Positions 13,001 to 24,160 are shown, counted from the stretch's first letter. The stretch is 64,000 nucleotides of DNA from Sanderia malayensis (GCA_013076295.1 RQOL01000863.1:186001-250000); one strand, 5' to 3'. The notes: a model not told the origin generated them from the sequence alone. Translations and numbers: made by a program.

Positions 13001-14047
13001 GTTATGGGGATTTATGCATAAATTGTGGGAAGGAACGTTAATATTGGATTCATGTGTAAATTGTGGGAATTAACGTTAATATCGGATTCATGTTTAACTT
13101 GTGGGAATGAATGTTAATATCACTGAAAACCATTGAATAAGAGTGTGTTTTAAACAGTGTGTGCTGTAGTTATGGGGATTTATGCGTAAATTGTGGGAAG
13201 GAACGTTAATATCGGATTCATTTTTAAATTGTGGGAATGAATCTTAATATCACGGAGAACAAATAAATAAGGGTGTATTTTAATTCCTTTTAGCTGCAGT
13301 TACATGGATTCATGTGAAAATTGTGGGAATGGGTGTCAAAATCAGTGAAAAGACGTAACCAAAGATGCATTCCATATAGTTTTAGCTGTGGTTACTTGGA
13401 TTCATTTGAAAATCGAGGGAATTAATTTTAATATCGGATTCATTGTAAATTGTGGGAATAGATGTAATTATCACTAAAAACATGTAAATAAAGGTCTACT
13501 TTATTATGTTTTAGCTGAAATTACGTGGATTCATGTGTAAATTGTGAGGATGAGTAACAATATCATCAGTGAAAAGAGGTAACCAAAAATGCCTTCCAAC
13601 TAGTTTTAGCTTTGCTTAAGTGGATTCATTTGAAAATTGTCGGAATTAATTATAACATCGGATTCATTGTAAATTGTGGGAATAAATGTTAATAAAACTA
13701 AAACATTTTACTAAAGGTGTACTTTATTTTTGTTTAGCTCAAAATACATGCATTTATGTATAAATTGTAGGAATAAACATTAATATCAGATTCATGTTTA
13801 AAATGAGGGAATAAATGGTAAAATCACCGAAGGCAAGTAAATAAGGGTGTTTTTTAAAGAGTGTGAACTGTAGTTATGGGGATTTATGCATAAATTGTGG
13901 GAAGGAACGTTCATATCGAGTTCATGTGTAAATTGTGGGAATGAACGTTAATATCGGATTCATATTTAAATTGTGGGAATGAATGTTAATATCACTGAAA
14001 ACAAATAAATAACGGTGTATTTTAAAGAGTGTGAGCAGTAGTTATGG
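10086..14047 (+). repeat. Satellite array up to the Ty3 insertion
   Basis: Mixed long and short modules with no gene. The tract ends at GTAGTTATGG, where the Ty3/gypsy element interrupts a module; the same module resumes at 19377 as ATGGGGACTCATG. Up to about 10620 it belongs to the 1,758-bp duplication. Confidence 0.95.
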
Positions 14048-14341
14048 TGTCACGATTTACTCATGAGCATCGAGCCCGTTACGTAATCTCTATATTTAGT
14101 ATCATCCGCAATGTTTTTATATGGAAACTTAACCTGCTACGTTAACGAAATGGTTTGCACACGTACCTATGTTATTTTTATAGTTTATGTAATTCCTTCC
14201 ACGCAATGTTTATTTTTAGTTTTCCATTTTATATAAATAAGTGTAATTGTGTCAGTAGATAGAGATACATTCGAGTAGCGGACTGAGAATCTGGTTGAAC
14301 TTTATGTTGTCTATTCCTCTCGGTTATTGGGGTCTGTGACA
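14048..14341 (+). repeat. Left LTR of the Ty3/gypsy element
   Basis: 294 bp with 6-bp terminal inverted repeats TGTCAC/GTGACA. A TATA-like TATATAAATA lies at 14230-14239, so transcription probably starts a short distance downstream, giving a short R-U5. It differs from the right LTR at about five sites. Confidence 0.95.
14230..14239 (+). promoter_or_regulatory. TATA-like element in the left LTR
   Basis: TATATAAATA sits about 110 bp before the LTR end and is preserved in the right LTR at 19265-19274. A promoter role is inferred from its position only. Confidence 0.5.
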
Positions 14342-14349
14342 ATTTAAAT

Positions 14350-14367
14350 TGGTGACAGGAGCGGGAT
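14350..14367 (+). other. Primer binding site, tRNA-Leu-like
   Basis: TGGTGACAGGAGCGGGAT starts with the TGG expected opposite a tRNA CCA end and resembles the complement of the 3' end of tRNA-Leu, with about two differences from a common Leu(CAG) end. It lies 8 bp inside the left LTR. The exact primer tRNA would need this species' tRNA set. Confidence 0.65.
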
Positions 14368-14405
14368 ACTGATCGAGAGCAAGACTCGACGAACTCAAAA
14401 TCATC

Positions 14406-15341
14406 ATGGCACGACGATACGAAGAAAATGAAGCTATACCTGCAGTTCAGGAAAATATTCGAGAAAATGCTAGGCCACAAAGAACGATTGTTGACATTCA
14501 GACATTCTCTGGGAAAGATGAAGAAGATAATGCTGAGTGGTTGATTCGCTGGGAAGTCGCAGCAAATGCAAACAACTGGACTCCACAGCAACAACTGACG
14601 ATGATGCCTGTCTACCTGGCCGGAAGAGCGGGGCGTTTATTTTGGAGATTCCCAGAAAACGTCAGGAATAGCCTCGAAGAATTGAAGGATTCCCTCGATG
14701 AAACATTCAACACCGAAGAGAAGCGATATTTGGCCAGACAGAAACTCCACAAGATAAAACAGGGATCCAAAGAGTCTGTCATAGAGTTTTCTGAACGAGT
14801 AGACAAACTCGTTATGAAGGGGCATGATGGCTTGGACAGTGCAGCGCAAAAAGACCGAATCGCCAGCGAATGCTTCATCAAAGGACTGCGGCAAGAGATA
14901 AAAGAAACAGTGTGGGAAAAGTGCCCCAATTCCTTTCAAGAAGCTGTCCAGTCCGCAGAAAGAAGGGAGGTTTTCCTTAACTCGGTTGGCAAGCGGTCTG
15001 CTGGTGTGAATGAAGTTTCTGAAGACTTGATTGGCCTGATCCAGAAGTTTAATAGCGATAGAGAACGCAGTAATCAGGAAATCTGGAAAGCAATACAGAG
15101 CTTAACGACCGCGGTACAGGAACTAGCAACAGCCAGACGAAATGATAACACCTGGAATCACCCCCCTGGAGCAGAAAGAAGAACCCCTATCGTGTGTTAT
15201 GGATGCAATCAGACTGGTCACATAAGAAGAAATTGCCCCTTGGCTCAGTACAGACAGCCCATGCACGTGAACCCAGCATTGGATAGAAGATGCCCAGCAG
15301 CCGAAGAACCGATTTCAGAACAGACCACGCCCAGATCTTGA
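14406..15341 (+). CDS. gag: Ty3/gypsy Gag (capsid-nucleocapsid)
   Basis: 311 residues from an ATG 38 bp after the primer site. The middle (roughly residues 45-190) looks like a retrotransposon Gag capsid, rich in W/L/F helices (AGRAGRLFWRFPENV, then a KESVIEFSERVDKL stretch). A CCHC zinc knuckle, C-x2-C-x4-H-x4-C, occupies residues 264-277 (CYGCNQTGHIRRNC) and would bind the RNA genome. Gag forms the cytoplasmic particle in which reverse transcription occurs. The frame ends at TGA 15339-15341, and the same frame stays open immediately afterwards into protease, so this is the N-terminal part of a Gag-Pol polyprotein frame. The antisense open frames overlapping it have no support. Confidence 0.93.
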   Translation: MARRYEENEAIPAVQENIRENARPQRTIVDIQTFSGKDEEDNAEWLIRWEVAANANNWTPQQQLTMMPVYLAGRAGRLFWRFPENVRNSLEELKDSLDETFNTEEKRYLARQKLHKIKQGSKESVIEFSERVDKLVMKGHDGLDSAAQKDRIASECFIKGLRQEIKETVWEKCPNSFQEAVQSAERREVFLNSVGKRSAGVNEVSEDLIGLIQKFNSDRERSNQEIWKAIQSLTTAVQELATARRNDNTWNHPPGAERRTPIVCYGCNQTGHIRRNCPLAQYRQPMHVNPALDRRCPAAEEPISEQTTPRS

Positions 15342-17807
15342 TGCCAGACGGACGGAGAGATTGAAGAAGAGCAACAAGTCTCTCCGGATTCAGAAATTAT
15401 CGATCTAAACTGCTCGTTGATTTCAAGATTGGCGAAGGAAGGAATTTGGGTTAGGGGTAAGACGAACAATGTTGATGTGGACATTTTTGTTGACACTGGG
15501 GCAAGGTATAATTTAATTGACTATAATTTTTGGAATGAGGTTTGCATGGGTAGAAAATTTCGTGATACTTTAATTTCGCTTGTTGGAGCTAGCGGGAAGA
15601 ATTTGGCTGTGATTGGTGAAGGGAACGTTTCACTTTGCATAGGAGGAGCTTATTTTGACTTGTTTGTTGTTATTGTAGATGATTTTAAGTTTGATTTGTT
15701 ATTGGGAGATAAATTTTTAAGAGAAGAAAATTTTGTCATTGACTATCGTGAAAAAGTATTGAGAACACATGGGGTAGAGGTTGGTTTTGAGCCTTTGCCT
15801 TCTGAATGTGTGGCTACGTTGAATTCTGTAGTTGAGCTACCTGTTGGGACACCCTTGCGTGTAAGAGCAGATTTGTCTGGTAATCATTGTGGATTGGTTT
15901 TGTTTGGGGAACGCCAGTTGGTCAAGACTGACGAGCGTGTTTTAGTTGCCCCTGTCGTGACAAAAGCGGATGATGACAATTCTGTTTTACTCGAGCTGGT
16001 AAACACAACTCGCAGGAAGATTTCGTTACAGCCTGGTACCAACGTGATGCACCTACAGCCCTTTGACGCAATCGTGGACGACTCAGTTCAGACGATGGTT
16101 GAAGGACAGCAAAACACCGCTGAAGTGCCGATTGGAGATTTCAAGCTAGAACACCTTTCAGATGACGAGCAAGCAGAACTACTCAGAGTTCTCGAGCGAC
16201 ATCACGTTTGGCCGACATCGGAGAAGTTGGGAACAACTCACCTAGTAGAGCATCCTATCGATGTGCAGGGAGCTCAACCTGTCCGCCAAAGGCCATACCG
16301 TGTCCCGGAAACGAAGAGGAAGATCATTGCTCAAGAAGTTCAGAAGATGCTGCTTTCTGAAGTCATCCAGCCATCCGCAAGTCCGTGGAGCAGTCCAGTC
16401 GTATTGATCGAAAAACCAAACGGGGAGTATCGTTTCTGCGTGGACTACCGACGACTAAATGCTGTGACCAGGAAAGACGCATACCCTCTACCCAGAATTG
16501 ATGAGACTCTGGACGCTGTCGGAAACGCAAAAGTCTTTACGACCATTGACTTGCAGTCTGGATTCTGGCAAATCCCCATGAAGCAAGAAGACCGAGAGAA
16601 GACAGCATTCGCGACCCACAATGGCCATTACTCGTTCAATGTGATGCCTTTTGGATTAGCCAATGCTCCTGCGACTTTCCAGAGACTTATGGATTTGGTT
16701 CTATCCGGCCTCCATTGGACGCATTGCCTCGTATACCTCGATGACGTCATCGTTTTTTCTCCAACTGTGGAAGAACATCTAAAGCGATTGGACGTAGTTT
16801 TGGACAGAATCGAAAAAGCCAGACTCACTCTGAAACCAGCGAAATGTCAATGGCTTAGGCGATCGGTGAAGTTTCTTGGACACATTGTCTCTGAAGAAGG
16901 AGTGACTGTGGACCCAGCCAAAGTCAGCTCTGTCAAGAATTTTCCGATTCCTCAGAACAAGACAGATGTAAGAAGTTTCCTTGGATTGACGGGTTATTAC
17001 AGAAGATTCATCGCCGATTATGCAAGCCGATCCAAACCGCTGGTAGATTTAACAAAGAAGAAACGTCTCTTTCAGTGGACGAAAGACGCTGACGATGTGT
17101 TTCAAGAGCTAAAAGACTGTCTGATTTCTGCACCTGTTCTACAATGCCCAGACTTCTCGCTACAGTTCAAGCTCTACACTGATGCTTGCGACTACGGCCT
17201 TGGAGCAGTTCTCGCTCAAGAAACAGATGATGGTGAAGCAGTAATTGCTTACGCAAGCCGAATATTGAAGCCATCTGAAGCCAAGTATGCTGTATTGCAG
17301 AAAGAAGCCCTTGGTATTGTCTGGGCGTTGAAATACTTTTATCCTTATTTGTATGGCAGACATTTCACCATTGTTACCGACCATCGCCCGCTGAAATGGC
17401 TGAAGACGATGGACGCCCCAAACAACCTCTTTGCGAGATGGATCAGTGAAATCCAAGGATATGATTTTGACGTCATCCATCGGCCTGGAAAGCTCCATGG
17501 AAACGCTGACGCTCTTTCCAGATGTCCAGTTCAAGACGATCTTTTGGGGGTAGCAACTGGTGACGTCATCCAGCTACAGAAACAGGACGAATACGCCGGA
17601 AAATGGATTGTCTTTTTGTCAGAAGGAGAGCTGCCATCTGACAAAGATGTAGCAAACAAGATGGTGAAAGAGAAAGAAAGCTTTGTCGTTGGAGATGACG
17701 GAATGCTGTACCGAAAGTGCAAGACCAAGACTGGCCATGCAAGAAGACAGCTTGTGGTGCCAAAGCTGCAGATCGGACAGATATTAATGCGGATGCACGA
17801 CCATTAG
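15342..17807 (+). CDS. pol: Ty3/gypsy Pol: protease, reverse transcriptase, RNase H
   Basis: The frame is open from the base after the gag TGA and in phase with gag. There is no convincing independent start: a TTG lies at 15417 and the first ATG only near 15547, so expression would need readthrough of TGA. Domains in order: aspartic protease with DTG at 15492-15500 (FVDTGARYNLID); RT from about 16290, with KPNGEYRFCVDYRRLN, the FTTIDLQSGFWQIP motif and the catalytic YLDD at 16734-16745; RNase H with catalytic D at 17181 (YTDACDYG), E at 17304 and D at 17379 (VTDHRPLKW). All catalytic residues I can check are present. It ends at TAG 17805-17807, inside the integrase zinc-binding region, which looks like damage in this copy. 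RT copies the RNA, RNase H removes it, and protease matures the polyprotein. Confidence 0.92.
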   Translation, partial: CQTDGEIEEEQQVSPDSEIIDLNCSLISRLAKEGIWVRGKTNNVDVDIFVDTGARYNLIDYNFWNEVCMGRKFRDTLISLVGASGKNLAVIGEGNVSLCIGGAYFDLFVVIVDDFKFDLLLGDKFLREENFVIDYREKVLRTHGVEVGFEPLPSECVATLNSVVELPVGTPLRVRADLSGNHCGLVLFGERQLVKTDERVLVAPVVTKADDDNSVLLELVNTTRRKISLQPGTNVMHLQPFDAIVDDSVQTMVEGQQNTAEVPIGDFKLEHLSDDEQAELLRVLERHHVWPTSEKLGTTHLVEHPIDVQGAQPVRQRPYRVPETKRKIIAQEVQKMLLSEVIQPSASPWSSPVVLIEKPNGEYRFCVDYRRLNAVTRKDAYPLPRIDETLDAVGNAKVFTTIDLQSGFWQIPMKQEDREKTAFATHNGHYSFNVMPFGLANAPATFQRLMDLVLSGLHWTHCLVYLDDVIVFSPTVEEHLKRLDVVLDRIEKARLTLKPAKCQWLRRSVKFLGHIVSEEGVTVDPAKVSSVKNFPIPQNKTDVRSFLGLTGYYRRFIADYASRSKPLVDLTKKKRLFQWTKDADDVFQELKDCLISAPVLQCPDFSLQFKLYTDACDYGLGAVLAQETDDGEAVIAYASRILKPSEAKYAVLQKEALGIVWALKYFYPYLYGRHFTIVTDHRPLKWLKTMDAPNNLFARWISEIQGYDFDVIHRPGKLHGNADALSRCPVQDDLLGVATGDVIQLQKQDEYAGKWIVFLSEGELPSDKDVANKMVKEKESFVVGDDGMLYRKCKTKTGHARRQLVVPKLQIGQILMRMHDH

Positions 17808-18986
17808 TTATCCGGACATCCAGGTTTCTTCAGAACATATCGAAAAGTACAACAGAAATACTTTTGGCCGAAAATGAAGGGCGGCATCAAGAGACACATC
17901 CGGCACTGTGAAGAATGTGCGAAGTTCAAATCGCCAAAGCCGGCCGGAAAAACACCTCTGAAATCTATTGTAATATCAAGGCCATTGCAAATTGTGGCTA
18001 TGGATTTTGTCGGTCCCTTGCCAAAGTCTGACAGAAGAAATACGTATGCTCTGGTAATGGTGGATCATTTCAGTCGTTGGCCTGTCGTGTATTCAGTGGA
18101 CAATATAGAAGCTGAAACTGTCGCTGTAAAGTTGCAAGACTTCATTCACACCTATGGCTGCCCTGAAGAATTGTTGTCTGATAGAGGAAGTCATTTTACA
18201 GCCCAACTGATAAAAGCACTTACAAAGCAAACCGGGGTAAAGAAGATATATACGTGTGCATTTCGACCTTCGACCAATGGCCTAAATGAACATCTGAAAG
18301 GCACGCTATTTCAAGGAGTTAAAATGTATGCTTCGAAAAGGCCATCAACATGGGACCAGTATCTAGACGCGTTAGTATTCGCATACAGAACAACGCCTCA
18401 TTCAGTGACACAACATACCCCAGGGTTTCTCATGTTTGGAAGAGAATTAAACTCACCACTGGATATGAAACCGCCTACAAGGCTATATACTGATGATCCA
18501 GTGAAGAATATGCAGAACGAACGCCAGTTGGCTTACGAAATTGTTAAAAACTTGGTTTCGAAAGAACAAGCACGTCAGAAAAAGCATCACGATAAAAACC
18601 TACCAAGAATTAAAGTTACTGTCGGTGAAAAAGTATGGCTTCGTGACTTCATTATAAAGAAGGGAACCTCGAAAAAGTTTCACCAGCCATGCAAAGGACC
18701 CTACGAAGTTGTGAAGATCGTAGGAGAAAACAATGTTGAGATAAACATTGCCGGAACAAAGCGTGAGAAAACGAAAAGAGTTAATTTGGAACAAATCAAG
18801 AAAGCTAATGAAATCGATGGAAGCCCAAGCGATATTGCAAAAGTAATGGACAAAATGCGTACTAGAATTCCTGGACAGAGGCTCGTTACAAAATATTTTG
18901 TAGAGTTTAATGATGGACATACACAATGGATAGACTCCGAGTTCGTTCCTGATGAACTGTCTCAAGAATTCAATACGAAGAAATAA
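17808..18986 (+). CDS. int: Ty3/gypsy integrase
   Basis: The frame continues in the same phase directly after the TAG at 17805-17807. The first ATG is at 17874, giving 370 residues. The remaining HHCC pair is visible as HCEEC (17904-17918); the TAG lies between the two histidines of that zinc-binding motif. The DDE core is intact: D at 18003 (MDFVGPLP), D at 18180 (SDRGSHFT) and E at 18288 (NGLNEHLKG), with 35 residues between the second D and E, as in retroviral-type integrases. A GPY/F module follows (KGPYEVVKI, GPY at 18696-18704). The last 45 residues contain KYFVEFNDGHTQWIDSEFV, which I cannot assign; it may be a degenerate chromatin-reader-like tail. Integrase inserts the cDNA, consistent with the 4-bp TSD. 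Confidence 0.92.
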   Translation, partial: LSGHPGFFRTYRKVQQKYFWPKMKGGIKRHIRHCEECAKFKSPKPAGKTPLKSIVISRPLQIVAMDFVGPLPKSDRRNTYALVMVDHFSRWPVVYSVDNIEAETVAVKLQDFIHTYGCPEELLSDRGSHFTAQLIKALTKQTGVKKIYTCAFRPSTNGLNEHLKGTLFQGVKMYASKRPSTWDQYLDALVFAYRTTPHSVTQHTPGFLMFGRELNSPLDMKPPTRLYTDDPVKNMQNERQLAYEIVKNLVSKEQARQKKHHDKNLPRIKVTVGEKVWLRDFIIKKGTSKKFHQPCKGPYEVVKIVGENNVEINIAGTKREKTKRVNLEQIKKANEIDGSPSDIAKVMDKMRTRIPGQRLVTKYFVEFNDGHTQWIDSEFVPDELSQEFNTKK

Positions 18987-19070
18987 CTGTCCGAATTGTT
19001 CTTAACTTGTTGCTTCGTAAATCGTTATTTCTTTTGATTAATTAATATTTGGTAAAATAGTAATTATCTT
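18987..19070 (+). other. Short 3' untranslated stretch of the Ty3 element
   Basis: AT-rich non-coding sequence between the integrase stop and the polypurine tract. It is too short for an envelope gene. Confidence 0.7.
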
Positions 19071-19082
19071 AGGGGGGAGATG
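19071..19082 (+). other. Polypurine tract of the Ty3 element
   Basis: AGGGGGGAGATG directly precedes the right LTR and would prime plus-strand DNA synthesis. Its position and purine run are typical. Confidence 0.88.
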
Positions 19083-19376
19083 TGTCACGATTTACTCATG
19101 AGCATCGAGCCCGTTACGTAATCTCTATATTTAGTATCATCCGCAATGTTTTTATATGGAAACTTAACCTGCTACGTTAACGAAATTGTTTCCACACGTA
19201 CCTTTGTTATTTTTATAGTTTATGTAATTCCTTCCACGCAATGTTTATTTTTACTTTTCCATTTTATATAAATAAGTGTAATTGTGTCAGTAGATAGAGA
19301 TACATTCGAGTAGCAGACTGAGAATCTGGTTGAACTTTATGTTGTCTATTCCTCTCGGTTATTGGGGTCTGTGACA
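19083..19376 (+). repeat. Right LTR of the Ty3/gypsy element
   Basis: 294 bp, colinear with the left LTR without indels and with about five substitutions. It ends GTGACA and is followed by the ATGG target duplication and resumed satellite. Confidence 0.95.
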
Positions 19377-22300
19377 ATGGGGACTCATGTGTAAATTGTG
19401 GGAAGGAACGTTAATATCGTATTCATGTGTAAATTGTGGGAATAATTTTTAATATCACTGAAAACAAGTAAATAAGGGTGTTTTTAATACCTTTTATCTG
19501 CAGTTACATGGATTCATGCGTAAATTGTGGGAATGGGTGTCAAAATCAGTGAAAAGACGTAACCAAAGACGCATTCCATATAGTTTTAGCTGTGGTTACG
19601 TGGATTCATTTGAAAATCGAGGGAATTAATTTTAATATCGGATTCATTGTAAATTGTGGGAATAGATGTAATTATCACTAAAAACATGTAAATAAAGGTC
19701 TACTTTATTACCTTTTAGCTGGAGATACATGGATTCATGTGTAAATTGTGGGAATGAGTGTCAATATCATCAATGAAAAGAGGTAACCAAAAATGCCTTC
19801 CAATTAGTTTTAGCTTTGCTTACGTGGATTCATTTGAAAATTGTCGGAATTAATTATGATATCGGATTCATTGTAAATTGTGGGAATAAATGTTAATAAA
19901 ACTAAAACATTTTACTAAAGGTGTACTTTATTTTTGTTTAGCTCAAAATACATGCATTTATGTGTAAATTGTGGGAATAAACATTAATATCGGATTCATG
20001 TTTAAACTGTGGGAATAAATGGTAAAATCACCGAAGGCAAGTAAATAAGGTTGTTTTTTAAGGAGTGTGAACTGTAGTTATGGGGATTTATGCATAAATT
20101 GTGGGAAGGAACGTTCCTATCGGATTCATGTGTAAATTGTGGGAATGAACTTTAATATCGGATTCATATTTAAATTCTGGGAATGAATGTTAATATCACT
20201 GAAAACAAATAAATAACGGTGTATTTTAAAGAGTGTGAGCAGTAGTTATGGGGACTAATGTGTAAATTGTGGGAAGGAACGTTAATATCGGATTCATGTG
20301 TAAATTGTGGGAATAATTTTTAATTATCACTAAAAACATGTAAATAAAGATGTACTTTATTATGTTTTAGCTGAAATTACATGGATTCATGTGTAAATTG
20401 TGGGAATGAACATTAATATGGGATTCATGTGTAAATTCTGGGAATGAGTAACAATATCATCAGTGAAAAGGGGTAACCAATGATGCCTTCCAACGTGTTT
20501 TAGCTGTGCTTACGTGGATTCATTTGAAAATTGAGGGACTAAATTTTAATATCGGATTCATTTTAAATTGTGGGAATAAATGTTCATATAACTGAAAACA
20601 AATAAATAACTGTGTATTTTAAAGAGTGTGAGCAGTAGTTATGGGGACTCATGTAAAAATTGTGGGAATGAAAGTTATTATCGGATTCATGTGTTAACTG
20701 GTGGGAATGAACGTTAATATCGGATTCATGTTTAAATTGTGGCAATGAATGCTAATATCTCTGAAAACAAGTAAATAAGGGTGTCATTTAATACCTTTTA
20801 GCTGCAGTTACATGGATTTATGCTTTAATTGTGGGAATGGGTGTCAATAAAATGAAAAGGCCTAACCAAAGACGCATTCCATATAGTTTTAACTGTGGCT
20901 ATGTGGATTCATTTGAAAATTTTGGGAATTAATTTTAATATCGGATCCATTGTAAATTGTGGGACTAAATGTTATTATCACTAAAACATGTAAATAAAGG
21001 TGTACTTTAATTTGTTTTGGATGAAGTTACGTGGCCTTATGTGTAAATTGTGAGAATGAAAGTTATTATCGGATTCATGTGTTAGCTTGTGGGAATGAAC
21101 GTTAATATCGGATTCATGTTGAAATTATGGGAATGATTGTTACTATCACTGAAAACCAGTAAGTAAGGGTGCATTTTAAAGAGTGTCATCTGTAGTTATG
21201 GGGATTTATGCTTAAATTGTGGGAAAGAACGTTACTATCGGATTCATGTGTAAATTGTGGGAATGAAAGTTAATATGGAATTCATGTGTAAATTGTTGGA
21301 ATGAATGTTAATATCGGATTTATGTTTAAATTTGGGGAATTAATGTTAATATCACTGAAAACCAGTAATTAAGGGTGTGTTTTAAATAGTGTGTGCTGTA
21401 GTTATGGGGATTCATGCGTAAATTGTGGGATTGAACGTTAATATCGGATTCATGTTTAAATTGTTGGAATGAATGTTAATATCACTGAAAACAAATAAAT
21501 AAGGGTGTAATTTAATACCTTTTAGCTGCAGTTACATGGATTCATGTGTAAATTGTGGGAGTGAGTGTCAATATCATCAATGAAAAGAGGTAACCAAAGA
21601 GGCCTTCCAATTAGTTTTAGCTGTGGATACGTGGATTCATTGGAAAGTTGATGGGAATTAATTGTAATATCGGATTCATTGTAAAATGTGGCAATATATG
21701 TTAATATCACTAAGAACATGTAAATAAAGATGTACTTTAATTTGTTTTAGCTCAAAATACGTGGAATTATGTGTAAATTGTGGGAATAAACGTTAATATC
21801 GCATTCATTTTTAAATTGTGGGAATAAATGTTAATATCACTCAAAACATGTAAATAAAGGTCTACTTTATTATGTTTTAGTTGAAATTACGTGGATTCAT
21901 GTGTAAATTGTGGGAATGAATGTTACTATCATTGAAAACCAGTAAGTAAGGGTGTTTTTTAAAGAGTGTCAGCTCTAGTTATGGGGATTTAAGCGTAAAT
22001 TGTGAGAATGAACGTTAATATCGGATGCATGTTTAACTTGTGGGAATGAATGCTAATATCACTGAAAACAAGTAAAAAAGGGTGTATTTTAATACCTTTT
22101 AGCTGCAGTTACATTGACTCATGTGTAAGTTGTGGGAATGAGTAACAATATCATCAGTGAAAAGAGGTAACCAATGATGCCTTCCAATTAGTTTTAGCTG
22201 TGCTTACGTGGATTCATTTGAAAATTGTGGGAATTAATTTTAATATCGGATTCATTGTAAATTGTGGGAATAGATGTAGTTGTCACTAAAATTATGTAAT

Positions 22301-23494
22301 CGAAGTTGTACTTTATTATGTTTTAACTGAATTTACGTGGATTCATGTGTAAATTGTGAGGATGAGTAACAATATCATCAGTGAAAAGAGGTAACCAAAA
22401 ATGCCTTCCAATTAGTTTTAGCTTTGCTTACGTGGATTCATTTGAAAATCGTGGGAATTAATTTTAATATCGGATTCATTGTAAATTGCGGGAATAGATG
22501 TAATTATCACTAAAACATGTAAATAAATGTCTACTTTATTATGTTTTAGCTGAAATTACGTGGATTCATGTGTAAATTGTGAGGATGAGTAACAATATCA
22601 TCAGTGAAAAGAGGTAACCAAAAATTCCTTCCAATTAGTTTTAGCTTTGCTTACGTGGATTCATTTGAAAATTGTCGGAATTAATTATAATATCGGATTC
22701 ATTGTAAATTGTGGGAATAAATGTTAATAAAACTAAAACATTTTACTAAAGGTGTACTTTATTTTTGTTTAGCTAAAAATACATGGATTTATGTGTAAAT
22801 TGTGGGAATAAACATTAATATCGGATTCATGTTTAAACTGTGGGAATAAATGTTAAAATCACTGAAAGCAAGTAAAGAAGGGTATATTTTAAGTATTTTT
22901 AGCTGCATTTGCGTGGATCCATTTGTAAATTGAGGGAATAAACGTTAATATTGGATTCATGTTTAAACTGTGGGAATAAATGCTAAAATCACAGAAGCCA
23001 GGTAAATAAGGGTGTTTTTTAAGGAGTGTGAACTGTAGTTATGGGGATTTATGCATAAATTGTGGGAAGGAACGTTCATATTGGATTCATGTGTAAATTG
23101 TGGGAATGAACGTTAATATCGGATTCATATTTAAATTGTGGGAATGAATGTTAATATCACTGAAAACAAATAAATAACGGTGTATTTTAAAGAGTGTGAG
23201 CAGTAGTTATGGGGACTCATGTGTAAATTGTGGGAAGGAACGTTAATAACGGACTATGTGTAAATTGTGGGAATAATTTTTAATATCACTGAAAACAAGT
23301 AAATAAGGGTGTTTTTAATACCTTTTATCTGCAGTTACATGGATTCATGCGTAAATTGTGGGAATGGGTGTCAAAATCAGTGAAAAGACGTAACCAAAGA
23401 TGCATTCCATATAGTTTTAGCTGTGGTTACGTGGATTCATTTGAAAATCGAGGGAATTTATTTTAATATCGGATTCATTGTAAATTGTGGGAAT
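19377..23494 (+). repeat. Satellite array between the Ty3 and minus-strand LTR elements
   Basis: Long and short modules, no gene. From about 22350 the block order (GTGAGGATGAGTAACAATAT, AACTAAAACATTTTACTAAA, then GCGTGGATCCATTTGTAAAT) matches the composite repeat of 25.4-32 kb, so the next element split that repeat domain. The last four bases, GAAT (23491-23494), are the target duplication of that element. Confidence 0.94.
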
Positions 23495-24160
23495 TGTCGT
23501 GGGGTGGTTTTCTGTCTTTGAACTTCCACCGCCAGACGTGGGGTACGGCACTCAGTATGTCGGTAGAGTCTTGGTGCTGCTAAGATCAGTGACTTCTTTC
23601 AGAGTTTCAACAGAGATAGACACAGGTTTGCCTTCTATCTTTTAATGGTGGGTTGCCGTACCCACTCTTCCAACAATTTTAATTGGTGGGCGGCAGTACC
23701 CACTGTACCAACGTTAAGTTGGTGGGCTGCCGTACCCACTCTACGACAATTTTAATTAAAACTCGAGCTACATATATTTCCTTTATCTTATGAATAATTT
23801 AAAGTGTTCATCTTCATCTTCTGTCGTAATGGGCATAACCCATGGCCATGTCCCAGGTTGCTTTTAGGGTACCATTCTGTTTCTCTTCATGGATGGCCAA
23901 ATCTTCATTGGCTTTAACACCTTTTGCCCATGACGGTATAATATTCAGTGAGTAAACTCATTACTTCACTTTTTACAAATTTTGTTTACGCAGCCTCGCT
24001 ATGGTGGCATTCTCATCACCAGCGGAAATTTATCTCTTTATTATATAATATTCTTTATATAATCTCTTTAAATTATATAATCTCGTTAGAGCCCTTTACG
24101 ACACTTATTTTAAAGTGCAATAATATGTCTTCGCATATTTTTATAAAGGGTCTCATAACA
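23495..24160 (-). repeat. 3' LTR (minus-strand sense) of the non-autonomous element
   Basis: 666 bp. It contains three tandem units of 36-38 bp starting TGGTGGGYKGCCGTACCCAC at 23646, 23684 and 23720; each unit has a short GTGGG..CCCAC dyad. The end next to the interior reads CTCATAACA on the plus strand. Confidence 0.88.

Larger units (their letters stand above)
14048..19376 (+). mobile_element. Full-length Ty3/gypsy LTR retrotransposon
   Basis: A 5,329-bp element with two 294-bp LTRs that begin TGTCAC and end GTGACA, a primer binding site 8 bp after the left LTR, gag, protease-RT-RNase H, integrase and a polypurine tract. The domain order with integrase last is that of Ty3/gypsy. It is flanked by a 4-bp target-site duplication ATGG (14044-14047 and 19377-19380); removing the element restores the satellite module. 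The LTRs differ at about five positions by eye (roughly 98% identity), so insertion is fairly recent. No envelope frame lies between integrase and the right LTR. Two in-frame stop codons make this copy probably inactive alone. Confidence 0.96.

Noticed and set aside
1..14047. CRISPR-like array of short repeats
   Set aside because: The spacers are themselves repeats of the same family, the repeats vary, and the DNA is animal.
14229..14939. Minus-strand open frames of 100-121 codons over gag
   Set aside because: Antisense shadows of the Gag frame, which has a zinc knuckle and the correct element context.
17717..17911. Plus-strand 64-codon frame across the RNase H-integrase region
   Set aside because: A different phase overlapping the real pol frame; no motif.
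16628..18965. Minus-strand frames over RT, RNase H and integrase
   Set aside because: Shadows of the pol frame; no domain is recognisable in them.
18987..19082. Envelope gene in the Ty3 element
   Set aside because: Only about 96 bp lie between the integrase stop and the right LTR.
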